Below, piece by piece: positions 9,144-18,321 of a stretch of DNA of 64,000 nucleotides (positions within the stretch are counted from its first letter, which is position 1; each line of letters opens with the position of its first letter). Origin of the DNA: Sphingobacteriales bacterium 44-61 (GTDB lineage Bacteria > Bacteroidota > Bacteroidia > Chitinophagales > Chitinophagaceae); NCBI GenBank assembly GCA_001898405.1, contig MKTW01000010.1, forward strand, positions 356,405 through 420,404, read 5' to 3'. The translations under genes were made by a program, and so were the position numbers. A model generated the notes under the pieces. The model did no database searches and was not told the DNA's origin. It saw only the letters and a program-made list of their open reading frames with translations.

Positions 9144-10583
9144 TTATGCGTTGCGTCGGTTTTTCAGATCTGTTTCTATCTGCAGCTCCATCTTTTTATT
9201 TATTTGATAAAAGAACAATAAGGCTGCACCAATTAAAAAAGGAATGGCCGGGAAAATGCTCACCAGTAATTTGGTACCCTGTATGGCTGATGCTGTCTGG
9301 TGGTCTGTATTGGGCAGGTACTTATATTTATCCAGTATCCAGGCAAGCAAAGCACTGCCAATGCTCAACCCTCCTTTTAAACCCACCATCATGGCAGAGA
9401 AAATGATGGCAGTTGCACGTCGATTGTTTCTCCATTCGCTGTAATCAGCCACATCGGCGATCATAGCCCATAACAATGGTATCGTAATACCATAAAAAAA
9501 GCCATGCAATATCTGCGAAGCAAACATGAGACGGACTGATTGCGGAGGAAAGAAGATAAAAAATATGATGAACAGGGTTGAAATGAACAGGGCAATTCCA
9601 AAGACATCCCTTTTGCCATATTTATCGGCCAGCCGTTTAGATAAAGTGATACCCACGATCATGAATATGATGCCGCCAGCATTAAACAGACCAAAGCCGG
9701 CAGATACAGGATCTTCACCAAAGAAGTTGATGCCGATATCCGAAAGGCCGTTTAATATAGGCGTAATAAAATTGGTGAGGCTTTCCTTATCTACATAGTT
9801 TTTGAAGTAATATACGTACGAGCCGCCTTTCATGGCCAGTGTGATGAATACAAGGGTAGTGAGCAGCAGCATGATCACCCAGGGCCTGTTTTTAAACAGA
9901 TCACCCAGGTCTTCAGCAAGACTTGATTTTTGTTCCGGCTTGGGAACAATTCGTTCCTTAGTGGTTAAAAAAGTGATCAGGAGCATTACTGTTCCTATAA
10001 CTGCCAGCCAGGTCATTACTTTTTCTATGCCAGCAGCTTTATCGCCACCACCAACGGATTCAATAATAGGTAACATGAATACCTGCACAAAGAACTGAGC
10101 AAACATTACGGCTACAAACCGGTAGGCCGACATACTGTTGCGTTCCTTCATATCACCGGTGATCACACCGCTTAATGCTGAATACGGAAGATTATTGGCC
10201 GCATAAAGCAGCAGCAGCAACGTATACGTGATCACCGCATAGATCAACTTCCCCTTATAAGAAAAATCAGGCGTGCTGAAAGCCAGTAAAGCAGCAACTC
10301 CAAGAGGTATTGCTGTGAACAAGATCCAGGGCCTGAACTTTCCCCATCTTGATACTGTTCTGTCTGCAATAGCACCGATAAGAGGATTGAACCCAAAAGC
10401 CGCCACCAATCCAACAGTCAGTATAATGGCAGAAGCATGATTAGCTTTCAATCCATATATATCTGTATAGAAATAGGCCAGGTAGGTCATAAGGGTCTGA
10501 AACACCAGGTTAGCAGCCAGGTCACCCAGGCTATAACCTACTTTTTCAACAACAGACAGTTTTTGTGAAGCGGTTCTATTCAT
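9144..10583 (-). CDS. GPH-family (MelB/XynP-like) sugar:cation symporter
   Basis: A 479-residue polytopic membrane protein with about 12 hydrophobic segments. The N-terminal block KVGYSLGDLAANLVFQ is typical of the glycoside-pentoside-hexuronide:cation symporter family. Related MelB and XynP proteins move melibiose or beta-xylosides with Na+ or H+ across the inner membrane. Its place between the GH10 xylanase and a cytoplasmic GH43 points to xylobiose, short (glucurono)xylo-oligosaccharides or glucuronate as cargo. It is the only inner-membrane sugar carrier in the xylan locus, so it probably completes the import path begun by SusC/SusD. Confidence 0.9.
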   Translation of the reverse strand: MNRTASQKLSVVEKVGYSLGDLAANLVFQTLMTYLAYFYTDIYGLKANHASAIILTVGLVAAFGFNPLIGAIADRTVSRWGKFRPWILFTAIPLGVAALLAFSTPDFSYKGKLIYAVITYTLLLLLYAANNLPYSALSGVITGDMKERNSMSAYRFVAVMFAQFFVQVFMLPIIESVGGGDKAAGIEKVMTWLAVIGTVMLLITFLTTKERIVPKPEQKSSLAEDLGDLFKNRPWVIMLLLTTLVFITLAMKGGSYVYYFKNYVDKESLTNFITPILNGLSDIGINFFGEDPVSAGFGLFNAGGIIFMIVGITLSKRLADKYGKRDVFGIALFISTLFIIFFIFFPPQSVRLMFASQILHGFFYGITIPLLWAMIADVADYSEWRNNRRATAIIFSAMMVGLKGGLSIGSALLAWILDKYKYLPNTDHQTASAIQGTKLLVSIFPAIPFLIGAALLFFYQINKKMELQIETDLKNRRNA

Positions 10584-10615
10584 ATGTTGGTCCTTTTAGG
10601 GATTGATATAGCTTG

Positions 10616-11740
10616 TTATGATTTGGTCTTTGTTCCTATCACTTTGAAAAATGCAGGTTTGGGTTTGAATTGCCTGTCGAACAATAAAGGATAGTTTGTT
10701 CTGCCCCGGATCGGCCAGCCGTTCAACCAACTTTGCCCATCATCTACGCCCCAGAAAGTGACCCGGGTGATCTTGTCTTTATGTTTTAAGAACAGTTTGA
10801 ACAATGCTTCATAATCATCGGCCAGTTGTTGCTGCACACTATCAGGCAAGCCATTGGTGTAAGGGTTCATGGCAGGTGTGTTTTGCATGCGTTGACTTAC
10901 TTCTGCACCCTGGAAATTGCGGGGCAGCACTTCAATATCCAGTTCAGTGAACATCACTTTCACGCCCAGTGCAGCATATTGCAAAATGCTTTCTTCGATA
11001 TCTTTCAACGGCACTTTGCCTACATGCCAGTGGCCCTGGATGCCTACACCATCAATACGGACGCCGGCAGCCTGAACTTTTTTAATCAGGGCAATACAAC
11101 CGGCACGTTTAGCAGGTTGCTCATTGTTATAATCATTGTAATAAAGTTCTGTATTGGGCGATGCAGTCTGTGCCAGCCGGAACGCTTCTGTTACAAAACC
11201 ATCACCCAGCTTCGAAAGGAAGATGGATTTGCGCATGCTGCCATCTTCATTCAGTGCTTCATTTACTACATCCCAGGAGAAAACTTTTCCGCTATAGCGG
11301 CCTGCAACTGTATTGATGTGATTGGTGAAGAAAAGCCTGAATGAATCAACGCTCTGGATCTGGCGGGCGAAGGCCGGCAATTGGCTATGCCAGATAAGGG
11401 TATGACCATTGATCTTAATATCGTGCTTTTTCCCGTATTCGATCAGTTTATCAGCCAGCGTAAAATTGTATTCATTCCAGCGGGGATGGATAACCTCTGC
11501 CTTCATGATATTTTCTGGCGTGGCCATATTGAATTGCTGTGGCACCAGTTTCGCCGCACCGGGATCTTTCTCTTCTATCTGTGCTGCATTTAAAGCAGTC
11601 CCGATAGCAAAATCCTTGCTGAACACTTCCTTCAGCGATGGTAGCTGTTCTGAACCTGTATTTTTCTGGCTGGCTGCACAACCTGCGAGCAGCAAGCTAC
11701 CATAGAGCATGGCTGCTCCCGGTATGATTCTCTTCATCAT
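10616..11740 (-). CDS. GH10 endo-1,4-beta-xylanase, lipoprotein
   Basis: The start is the ATG at 11740, four bases from the GH115 stop; the frame continues 32 codons upstream, but the lipoprotein signal begins here. MMKRIIPGAAMLYGSLLLAG is followed by Cys21 (lipobox LLAGC). The TIM barrel shows GH10 signatures: NGHTLIWHSQLP, acid/base Glu161 in DVVNEAL, HWHVG, and nucleophile Glu266 in FTELDIEV. The enzyme cuts internal beta-1,4-xylosyl links. At 374 residues it is a single catalytic domain with no obvious carbohydrate-binding module. Lipid anchoring suggests outer-membrane or periplasmic placement next to SusC/SusD. Confidence 0.95.
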   Translation of the reverse strand: MMKRIIPGAAMLYGSLLLAGCAASQKNTGSEQLPSLKEVFSKDFAIGTALNAAQIEEKDPGAAKLVPQQFNMATPENIMKAEVIHPRWNEYNFTLADKLIEYGKKHDIKINGHTLIWHSQLPAFARQIQSVDSFRLFFTNHINTVAGRYSGKVFSWDVVNEALNEDGSMRKSIFLSKLGDGFVTEAFRLAQTASPNTELYYNDYNNEQPAKRAGCIALIKKVQAAGVRIDGVGIQGHWHVGKVPLKDIEESILQYAALGVKVMFTELDIEVLPRNFQGAEVSQRMQNTPAMNPYTNGLPDSVQQQLADDYEALFKLFLKHKDKITRVTFWGVDDGQSWLNGWPIRGRTNYPLLFDRQFKPKPAFFKVIGTKTKS

Positions 11741-11744
11741 GTAA

Positions 11745-14279
11745 TTATTTTTTATTGATATAAAGTGTCTCAGCAGGACCGAGATATGTTTTTTCCGTAT
11801 CGCCAAAGTCAAGCACCAGCTTTTGCAGCACCACACCGGGGTCCACCATCCAGTATTTCACCGTATGCCTGCCTGGTTTAACTATTTTATGCTTGCTCGA
11901 TTTGATAATGATATTCTCCGCCACCCATTTATTCCAGACACCACTGATCGAATTCTTATCTTCTTTATTTATACTGATGACCTGGGGTGTTTCATCATCA
12001 ATGGAAATAGCATATTGCAGGCCTTCTTCTGTACTTTGGAAATTTAGCGTAGGGGAGAAGTAGGCCTGAATGGATAGATCACCTTCACTATAGGTATAAA
12101 CTTCGTATTCCAGGTGTGGTGCGCTGCCTCCGGGCTTTTGCTCTGGCGCAGTAACGGGGAATGGAGTGATAGCTGAGCCGGTTCGGCCATGATCGGGCAA
12201 TATCTGCCATTTTATTTTGTTGCTATTGACGGCCCTGGTGTAATGATCAGCTGCAATGGAAACACCCAGTAACTCTTCCTGGTAAAATACATTCCCCGTA
12301 ATGTTTGCCGGAATACCGGCTCTTGTTACATCTTTTATGACTATTGACTCTTTCCGGGCAGAATCAGCAGGCAGGTATTTTACTTCCGGCATCTTTTGAT
12401 GAATGGGCTGCTGCCAGTAGGTGTAACCAATATGAGTCTGGCTCATCATCTGGTTCCATTTACCATTATTGAGCTGATGGTATTCCAGAGTGATAAGCGA
12501 ATCATTGACATAAAGCTGTTTTACTTTATCAGCATAATTATTCGTTTCGATCCATTTGTTGGCATAAGCATTTTTATTCAATGCTACATTATAGTATAGC
12601 TCATTCAGATTGGCACAGGCTTTTACAGGATGCAATACAAGCTGGAAATAGGCATCCCTGTACTCTGCAGGTAATGCAATATTGATCTCTTCAGCTTTTT
12701 TAAGCAACGTGTTATATTCATCCACTACTTCTTTCCATTCGCCGGAGGCGAGGCTGTAAGTATTGGCATCCAGTAATTCAGGTTTTCTTCTGCCATTGTA
12801 TTTGGCGTACAGCGACAGAATATCGGCAATAGCTTTTGCATGCGGCTGCCCAAACTGGCTGGCTGCCCATTTCTCGCTATAGGCTTGCAGATCGGCCGGT
12901 CCTGTTCTTTCCGGGTCCCATGCATAATCGAGAAAAAAGGAAATAGGGAATTCCATTGGCTTAATGTCACCCACATTGACGATCCATATCTGCCGGGCAT
13001 TGTATTCCCAGGCCAGGTGCATTTGTTCCCAGATGCGTGGAAGCGGATTGGTGTTAAGCCATTTATAGTTTCTTGGACCACCTACATAATCAAAATGATA
13101 ATAGATGCCATATCCGCCTTTTCTTGGTTTTTCATGGAGCTTTGGAAGCTTCCGGATATTACCCCAGTTATCATCGCAAAGCAATAATGTTACATCGTCC
13201 GGCACTCTCATGCCTTTATCATAATAATCCTGCACCTCTTTGTAGAGTGCCCAGAGTTGTGGTGTTTCATTGGCAGGCTTACCTGTTACATCTGAAATGA
13301 TCCGGCGCTGGTCTGCTACAATTCTTTCCAGTAATGCAGTGGCTGTTTCCCGCGACATGGGTTCATCGCCATCACCCCGCATACCTACAGTTACGATCTT
13401 TTCATTGGTAGCCCTTTGCATGCCACCGCGCCAGAATTCTTTTAGTTTTACTTCGTTACTGTCGTAGTTCCATTTACCAGTTCCGTATCTTCTCCATTCA
13501 TCGTGTGCTCTCATGAGCGGCTCATGGTGTGAAGTGCCGATCACTATGCCATACCTCTCTGCTGCTTTGATGTTTAGGGAGTCATCATCATAAAATGCAT
13601 TTCCCCACATTGCCGGCCAGATATAATTGCCTTTCAACCGGAGAATGAGTTCAAAAACCTTTTCATAAAAACGATGGTTGAAACCGCCGAATTTTTCCTT
13701 GCTCCAACCGGATAGGGCAGGCGCTTCATCATTGATAAAAATGCCGCGGTATTTTACTTTGGGGGCATCGCTGAAGGAAAGATCCTTTTTTATAAATATA
13801 TTTTCTTTCTTTTTTACTGGTACATCTGCCCACCAGTACCAGGGCGATACACCAATCTGTTTGGAGAGTTCAAACACGCCATAAGCCGTTCCTCTGCGAT
13901 CACTTCCGGTAATGATAAGATGGTTGGCCACACTGCGCAGGAGAAAAGCTTCCCACTTGTTTTTTAAACTGGTGGTATTGATCTGCTTTGCTTTTTCTGC
14001 CGATCGGATCAGTGCTGATTTTTCCAATGAACCAATAATAATAGCGGCTTTATTGGGAACAGTCGCCTGAATGGCAGGTTTGATGCCAGTAACCATTTCC
14101 AGGTCTTGCTGCAACAGCAAAGCAGCTTGCTGCACCAAAGGAAAATCGTTGGGATCAACGCAGATCACTGCTTCTTTAAGAGAAAATGTTTCGTCAGAAG
14201 ACTTGTCTGCTACAATGCTTTGAGCAGAACCGTAAATAGTATGCAGGCTTATGGCAAGAACCGTTAATAGTTTTTTCAT
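11745..14279 (-). CDS. GH115 xylan alpha-1,2-glucuronidase
   Basis: The likely start is the ATG at 14279; a GTG codon directly precedes it. The protein is 844 residues, usual for GH115, with signal peptide MKKLLTVLAISLHTIYGSAQ. Recognisable blocks are the N-terminal ITGSDRRGTAYGVFELSKQIGVSPW, the barrel segment RGIFINDEAPALSGW, GNYIWPAMWGNAF and GTSHHEPLMRAHDEW, followed by a helical region and a C-terminal beta-sandwich. GH115 enzymes remove (4-O-methyl)glucuronic acid from internal and terminal xylose of polymeric xylan. It sits between the dehydrogenase and GH10 genes; the GH67 in the same operon prefers terminal decorations, so the two should be complementary. Confidence 0.93.
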   Translation of the reverse strand: MKKLLTVLAISLHTIYGSAQSIVADKSSDETFSLKEAVICVDPNDFPLVQQAALLLQQDLEMVTGIKPAIQATVPNKAAIIIGSLEKSALIRSAEKAKQINTTSLKNKWEAFLLRSVANHLIITGSDRRGTAYGVFELSKQIGVSPWYWWADVPVKKKENIFIKKDLSFSDAPKVKYRGIFINDEAPALSGWSKEKFGGFNHRFYEKVFELILRLKGNYIWPAMWGNAFYDDDSLNIKAAERYGIVIGTSHHEPLMRAHDEWRRYGTGKWNYDSNEVKLKEFWRGGMQRATNEKIVTVGMRGDGDEPMSRETATALLERIVADQRRIISDVTGKPANETPQLWALYKEVQDYYDKGMRVPDDVTLLLCDDNWGNIRKLPKLHEKPRKGGYGIYYHFDYVGGPRNYKWLNTNPLPRIWEQMHLAWEYNARQIWIVNVGDIKPMEFPISFFLDYAWDPERTGPADLQAYSEKWAASQFGQPHAKAIADILSLYAKYNGRRKPELLDANTYSLASGEWKEVVDEYNTLLKKAEEINIALPAEYRDAYFQLVLHPVKACANLNELYYNVALNKNAYANKWIETNNYADKVKQLYVNDSLITLEYHQLNNGKWNQMMSQTHIGYTYWQQPIHQKMPEVKYLPADSARKESIVIKDVTRAGIPANITGNVFYQEELLGVSIAADHYTRAVNSNKIKWQILPDHGRTGSAITPFPVTAPEQKPGGSAPHLEYEVYTYSEGDLSIQAYFSPTLNFQSTEEGLQYAISIDDETPQVISINKEDKNSISGVWNKWVAENIIIKSSKHKIVKPGRHTVKYWMVDPGVVLQKLVLDFGDTEKTYLGPAETLYINKK

Positions 14280-14300
14280 CACATTCGCGTTATAGTTGGT

Positions 14301-15050
14301 CTAAAATCCAATACTGTTCCCTCCGTCCACAGGTAATACAATACCGGTGATGAATTTGGCAGCATCACTGGCAAGGAAATAAGCGGCTTCTGCGATATCC
14401 ATAGGTTGCCCCATGGTACCCATTGGCGTACGGCCGAATACTTTTGCTTTTCTTTCCGGATCGCTATCCAGCGCTTTGGCAGTCATTTCTGAATAGATGA
14501 ACCCTGGTGCAATGGAATTTACGCGGATGCCTTTACCGGATAATTCAACAGCCATAGCTCTTGTCATTCCATCAATAGCTGTTTTGCTGGCAGAATAGGC
14601 GATCACTCTGGGTATACCATACAGGGCAGCCATGGAACTGATATTGATGATAGAGCCAGACTGGTTGAGCAACATTTGTTTTACCACTTCACGGCTCATC
14701 GTAAAGACTGCTGTGAGATTGGTGAGAATGATCTGTTGAAAATCTTCATCTGTTACTTCGGTGAACTCTTTTTTCATATTGGCGCCCGCATTATTCACAA
14801 GTATATCGATCTGGCCAAACTGTTCTGTTATCTTCTTTACAAAACCAGGTATGGAAGACAGGTCCGTTACATCACAGGGTATAGCATGACATAATTCTCC
14901 CAGCTTTTGCTTTGCTGCATCCAGTTTTTCTTTATTTCTTCCAGCAATAATGGTTTGAATCCCGTTTTGCACAAACTTTTCGGCGATAGCCAGGCCAAGA
15001 CCTGAACCGCCTCCTGTTACTATAGCTAATTTTCTTCTCGTTGCTGTCAT
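14301..15050 (-). CDS. SDR-family oxidoreductase, candidate D-fructuronate reductase (mannonate oxidoreductase)
   Basis: A 249-residue classical short-chain dehydrogenase. It has TGGGSGLGLA for the dinucleotide (about 12-21), NNAGA near 86-90, Ser138/Ser139, and the catalytic YSASK at Tyr152-Lys156. No signal peptide, so cytoplasmic. The best inference from context is an NAD(P)-dependent fructuronate-to-mannonate step: the locus releases glucuronic acid (GH67, GH115) and encodes mannonate dehydratase UxuA, but no long-chain UxuB. Some bacteria, such as Bacillus, use an SDR protein for this step. KduD-like 2-keto-3-deoxygluconate dehydrogenase or gluconate dehydrogenase activities are alternatives. 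Confidence 0.8.
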   Translation of the reverse strand: MTATRRKLAIVTGGGSGLGLAIAEKFVQNGIQTIIAGRNKEKLDAAKQKLGELCHAIPCDVTDLSSIPGFVKKITEQFGQIDILVNNAGANMKKEFTEVTDEDFQQIILTNLTAVFTMSREVVKQMLLNQSGSIINISSMAALYGIPRVIAYSASKTAIDGMTRAMAVELSGKGIRVNSIAPGFIYSEMTAKALDSDPERKAKVFGRTPMGTMGQPMDIAEAAYFLASDAAKFITGIVLPVDGGNSIGF

Positions 15051-15077
15051 CTTATTATGGTTGATTTTATCCTTTAT

Positions 15078-17228
15078 TTAATTGCCCGGAGCAAAGGGGA
15101 ACCGCAGGCTTTTATAGTATTCAAGTGTTTTATCGGGCTTTTCATATTGTGCAGGTATCGGCATCTTGCTGAAAGTCTGGAAATAAAGTAAACAGGCATT
15201 TCTCCACCAGATGGCTTCCTGGTGCTGTATGTCCAGAAGTTGACGCACCTGTTCAAATCGTTGTTTATCTACTAATGGCTTCAATGCATTCCAGTCAGTT
15301 TGCATTTGCTTTACTCTTTCAGCACCGGTGTAATACTGGTAACATAGTTCATCCCATAAATTTCGCCCGCTTTTCATGCTGAAATTCCAGGGAACATGGT
15401 GAAACCAAAGCAGGTTTTTTTCTTCGCAGGTGTTCATGTTTTCCCATTGTTTTCTGGCTTCGGGTTTATATTGTGCGAGAGCGTTGCTGCCTGTTCCTGT
15501 TCTGTTAAAACCAATACCGATGCTGTCTGCTTTGTGATAATAAACAGGATTCCATTCCGACCGGTTCAGGTTGCTTACCCAGGGAGCAGGACCATAGTGA
15601 TGACCTGTGCTCATGATATGATGCAGGCCAATAGGGTTGGAGTATTGCACCACGATGTCGCGGCTTTCCAACATTATTTTGGCAGCGGATTGCAGAAATG
15701 CAGGATTGTTGGTAAAGCTCATACGCAACCATTCATCCGCGATCTGCCTGCTTGATAAATCATGGTCCCAGGCCAGCCGGCCAAGGGCATACCAGTTTGC
15801 CTGTGCAAAAGGATGGCCGCACCAGTTGATATCATTACCGATATTGGCAACGCCGGCCATGCCTGTCAGTTGATGATCATCCAGGCTCCCGTCGATCACT
15901 TTGGCAACTGTGCTGCCTTTTCCTTTGTAATAGGTATCGCTTTCCAGGGTTTCTTTAAATAAAGGTGCCAGGAAAACAAGATTTGTGCCCTGACCCAGGT
16001 ATTCCTGTGTTACCTGGAACTCCATCATCAACGGCGTTTTTGGCATGGCGCCAAATAAGGGATGGAAAGGTTCGCGGGGCATAAAATCAATAGCGCCGTT
16101 TTTTACCTGCACCATCACATTGGTCCTGAATTTTCCATCGAGCGGAACAAAATCATCATAGGCCTGCTTATGGCGGTCAACAGGATTTTCATTGCTGTAA
16201 ACGAAAGCCCGCCAGATCACAATTCCTTTAAAAGGGGCTACTGCATCTGCCAGCATATTGGCGCCGTCGGCATGTGTGCGATGATAGTCCTGGGGGCCAG
16301 GCTGGCCTTCACTGTTGGCCTTTACAAGAAAGCCGCCGAAGTCAGGAATATAGCTGTAGATCTCTTTTACTTTTTCTTTCCACCAATTCTGTACTTCTGC
16401 ATTCAAGGGATCTGCTGTTTTCAACCGGCCCAATTCCATAGGGGCGCTGAATCTTGCAGTGAGATATACTTTGATGCCATAAGGCCGGAACACGTCAGCC
16501 AGTGCCTTCACTTTTTCAAGATATGGTTTGGTAAGAACAGTAGCGTCAGCATTTACGTTGGTCAATACAGTGCCATTGATGCCAATGGATGCATTAGCCC
16601 TTGCATAATCGATATACCGCTGATCAATATAACCTGGCAGTGTATGCCAGTTCCAGATAGAAAAACCGGCATAGCCTCTTTCCACTGTCCTGTTAAGATT
16701 GTCCCAGTGATTCAACATGCGATGCTGGATCCTGGGAACTGAAAGAATATTGAGGTGCTGAACGGATTGCTCTGTTTGCAGCAAGCGGAGAAAATGAAAG
16801 CTGCCGTATAAAACTGCTTTATCAGAATTACCGCTGATAAGGATGCATTTCTTGCCATTAATTATTTTGGTAACGATAATATACCCTTCTTCACCGGTCT
16901 TTTGCAGCAAGCCATCGATGCCTGCCTGGCTGATCAATGTAGAGCTGCCAGGCGTTCCGGCAATCACTGATCCATCACGATTCACAGCGGTGCTGTTATT
17001 TATTTTTATTTGTAGTAAACCGGATAAGCCATTCATCAGTTCATCATTTGCAATTTTCATTGTCTCAGATGATCCCTTTGTGATGATGGTGGTGATACTT
17101 TTACGGTATGATTGCAATAATATCTTATTCTCAACCGGTTTATATCTCAGCCAGAGGTCATATCCTGTCTCTGCTTTTGCTGCAAAGACGTAAAGGGAAT
17201 ATATAAGTAATAAAGTAATTTTTTTCAT
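15078..17228 (-). CDS. GH67 alpha-glucuronidase
   Basis: The start is placed at the ATG at 17228 (preceded by GTG ATA), giving 716 residues with signal peptide MKKITLLLIYSLYVFAAKAE. The GH67 core is unmistakable: HRMLNHWDNLN, ERGYAGFSIW, the acid Glu in VKANSEGQPGP, Asp in NGAIDFMPREP and Glu in EFQVTQEYLGQG, which match the three catalytic carboxylates known for this family. It removes 4-O-methylglucuronic acid from the non-reducing terminal xylose of xylo-oligosaccharides. It follows the first lacI gene by 12 bases and likely opens the catabolic part of the operon. The signal peptide argues for periplasmic action. Confidence 0.95.
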   Translation of the reverse strand: MKKITLLLIYSLYVFAAKAETGYDLWLRYKPVENKILLQSYRKSITTIITKGSSETMKIANDELMNGLSGLLQIKINNSTAVNRDGSVIAGTPGSSTLISQAGIDGLLQKTGEEGYIIVTKIINGKKCILISGNSDKAVLYGSFHFLRLLQTEQSVQHLNILSVPRIQHRMLNHWDNLNRTVERGYAGFSIWNWHTLPGYIDQRYIDYARANASIGINGTVLTNVNADATVLTKPYLEKVKALADVFRPYGIKVYLTARFSAPMELGRLKTADPLNAEVQNWWKEKVKEIYSYIPDFGGFLVKANSEGQPGPQDYHRTHADGANMLADAVAPFKGIVIWRAFVYSNENPVDRHKQAYDDFVPLDGKFRTNVMVQVKNGAIDFMPREPFHPLFGAMPKTPLMMEFQVTQEYLGQGTNLVFLAPLFKETLESDTYYKGKGSTVAKVIDGSLDDHQLTGMAGVANIGNDINWCGHPFAQANWYALGRLAWDHDLSSRQIADEWLRMSFTNNPAFLQSAAKIMLESRDIVVQYSNPIGLHHIMSTGHHYGPAPWVSNLNRSEWNPVYYHKADSIGIGFNRTGTGSNALAQYKPEARKQWENMNTCEEKNLLWFHHVPWNFSMKSGRNLWDELCYQYYTGAERVKQMQTDWNALKPLVDKQRFEQVRQLLDIQHQEAIWWRNACLLYFQTFSKMPIPAQYEKPDKTLEYYKSLRFPFAPGN

Positions 17229-17240
17229 TATCACAATAGG

Positions 17241-18281
17241 CTATTTGTTTTGGATTCCGTTTCTCAACGATGACTTCCGGACAATGAGATCGGAGCGGAT
17301 CACTACCGTATTGGTATGTTTTATATTGGCAATGCCTTTAAGATGATTGATCAGGTTTCTTGCAGCGATCTCTCCCATATCTGCTCCGGGATAATCAATG
17401 GTGGTCAACTGCGGTTCGATGATCTTTCCGATAGCGTCATTATTAAATCCGACTACAGCAATATCTTCAGGAACGCGAATGCCATGGTCTTTCAGCACCT
17501 GCATAAAAACAGCTGCGGAAAAATCATTGGTGATAAAAGCACCATCGGGCAGTGGGTTCATGTTCAGTACCTGTTGCGCAGCCTGCACTCCTCCTTCCTC
17601 ACTAAGGTCTTTGATCAGCACATAGTCTTCATTAAAAGGGATATCATTATCAAACAATGCATCTTTATAACCTTTATGCCTTTGTGCGTATACATTTCGT
17701 TTCAGGTTGGCTGTAACCAGTACGATGCGTCTGCAACCCTGATCAATAAGATGTTTGGTTGCCTGGTAGCCGCATTTATAATTATCGATGATCACATTGG
17801 TTCCTTCTGATCCTTCTTCTACGCGGTCGAAAAATACTACAGGTATACCTCTTTCCTGGAAAGGTTTGAAATGGTCCAGTCCGTTTGTATCAAATGCCAG
17901 TGAAGCAATAAGGCCATCCACTCTTTTATGAAAAAGGTTCAGAGTATTGGCTTCTTCCTTCTTGAAACTTTCAGAGGAGTGGGCGATGATAAGATCATAA
18001 CCGGCTTCTGAAGTTACTTTTTCGATGCCATAGAGAACAGATGTGATGAAGTTGCTGTTCAATTCGTGAACGATGATGCCGATCGTATTGGTCTTCTGTT
18101 TGCGCAGGCTGCTGGCAAAGGTATTATGCCGGTAGCCCAGTTTGCGGGCTGCCTGCTGCACCCTTGTTCTTGTCTTTTTATTGATGAGGGGATTGTCCTG
18201 CAGCGCCCGGCTGACGGTAGCGGAAGAAAGCGCCAAATTCTGCGCGATATCGTAAATAGTGACCTCTTTTTTCGGTTTCAT
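17241..18281 (-). CDS. LacI-family transcriptional regulator (promoter-distal of a tandem pair)
   Basis: The start is taken at the ATG at 18281, where the DNA-binding domain begins (KEVTIYDIAQNLALSSATVSRAL), although the frame is open 25 codons further. The 346-residue protein has the helix-turn-helix and hinge helix (TFASSLR) at 1-60 and a periplasmic-binding-protein-like effector domain (IGIIVHELNSNF ... VVGFNNDAIGKIIEPQLTTIDYP). It is clearly homologous along its whole length to the neighbouring LacI gene, indicating a tandem duplication. A 12-bp operator-like site lies immediately before the start. Probable ligand: a xylan breakdown product (inference). Confidence 0.92.
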   Translation of the reverse strand: MKPKKEVTIYDIAQNLALSSATVSRALQDNPLINKKTRTRVQQAARKLGYRHNTFASSLRKQKTNTIGIIVHELNSNFITSVLYGIEKVTSEAGYDLIIAHSSESFKKEEANTLNLFHKRVDGLIASLAFDTNGLDHFKPFQERGIPVVFFDRVEEGSEGTNVIIDNYKCGYQATKHLIDQGCRRIVLVTANLKRNVYAQRHKGYKDALFDNDIPFNEDYVLIKDLSEEGGVQAAQQVLNMNPLPDGAFITNDFSAAVFMQVLKDHGIRVPEDIAVVGFNNDAIGKIIEPQLTTIDYPGADMGEIAARNLINHLKGIANIKHTNTVVIRSDLIVRKSSLRNGIQNK

Positions 18282-18283
18282 TT

Positions 18284-18295
18284 GCAATCGGTTAC
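18284..18295. promoter_or_regulatory. LacI-type operator candidate, GCAATCGGTTAC
   Basis: The imperfect palindrome GCAATCGGTTAC sits two bases upstream of the distal lacI start, in the 40-base gap between the two lacI genes. It matches 11 of 12 positions of GCAATCGGTTGC at 19413-19424, the other spacer of this gene pair. The CG-centred GCAA..TTGC form is usual for LacI-family sites. A repressor bound here would block either a promoter in the gap or read-through from the upstream lacI. Confidence 0.6.
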
Positions 18296-18321
18296 TTGAA
18301 GATCGCAAAAAAAAACAAATA

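Noticed and set aside
16062-16742. 226-codon plus-strand frame opposite the GH67 gene
   Set aside because: Antisense to conserved GH67 catalytic blocks; its translation looks like a Cys/His-rich shadow frame.
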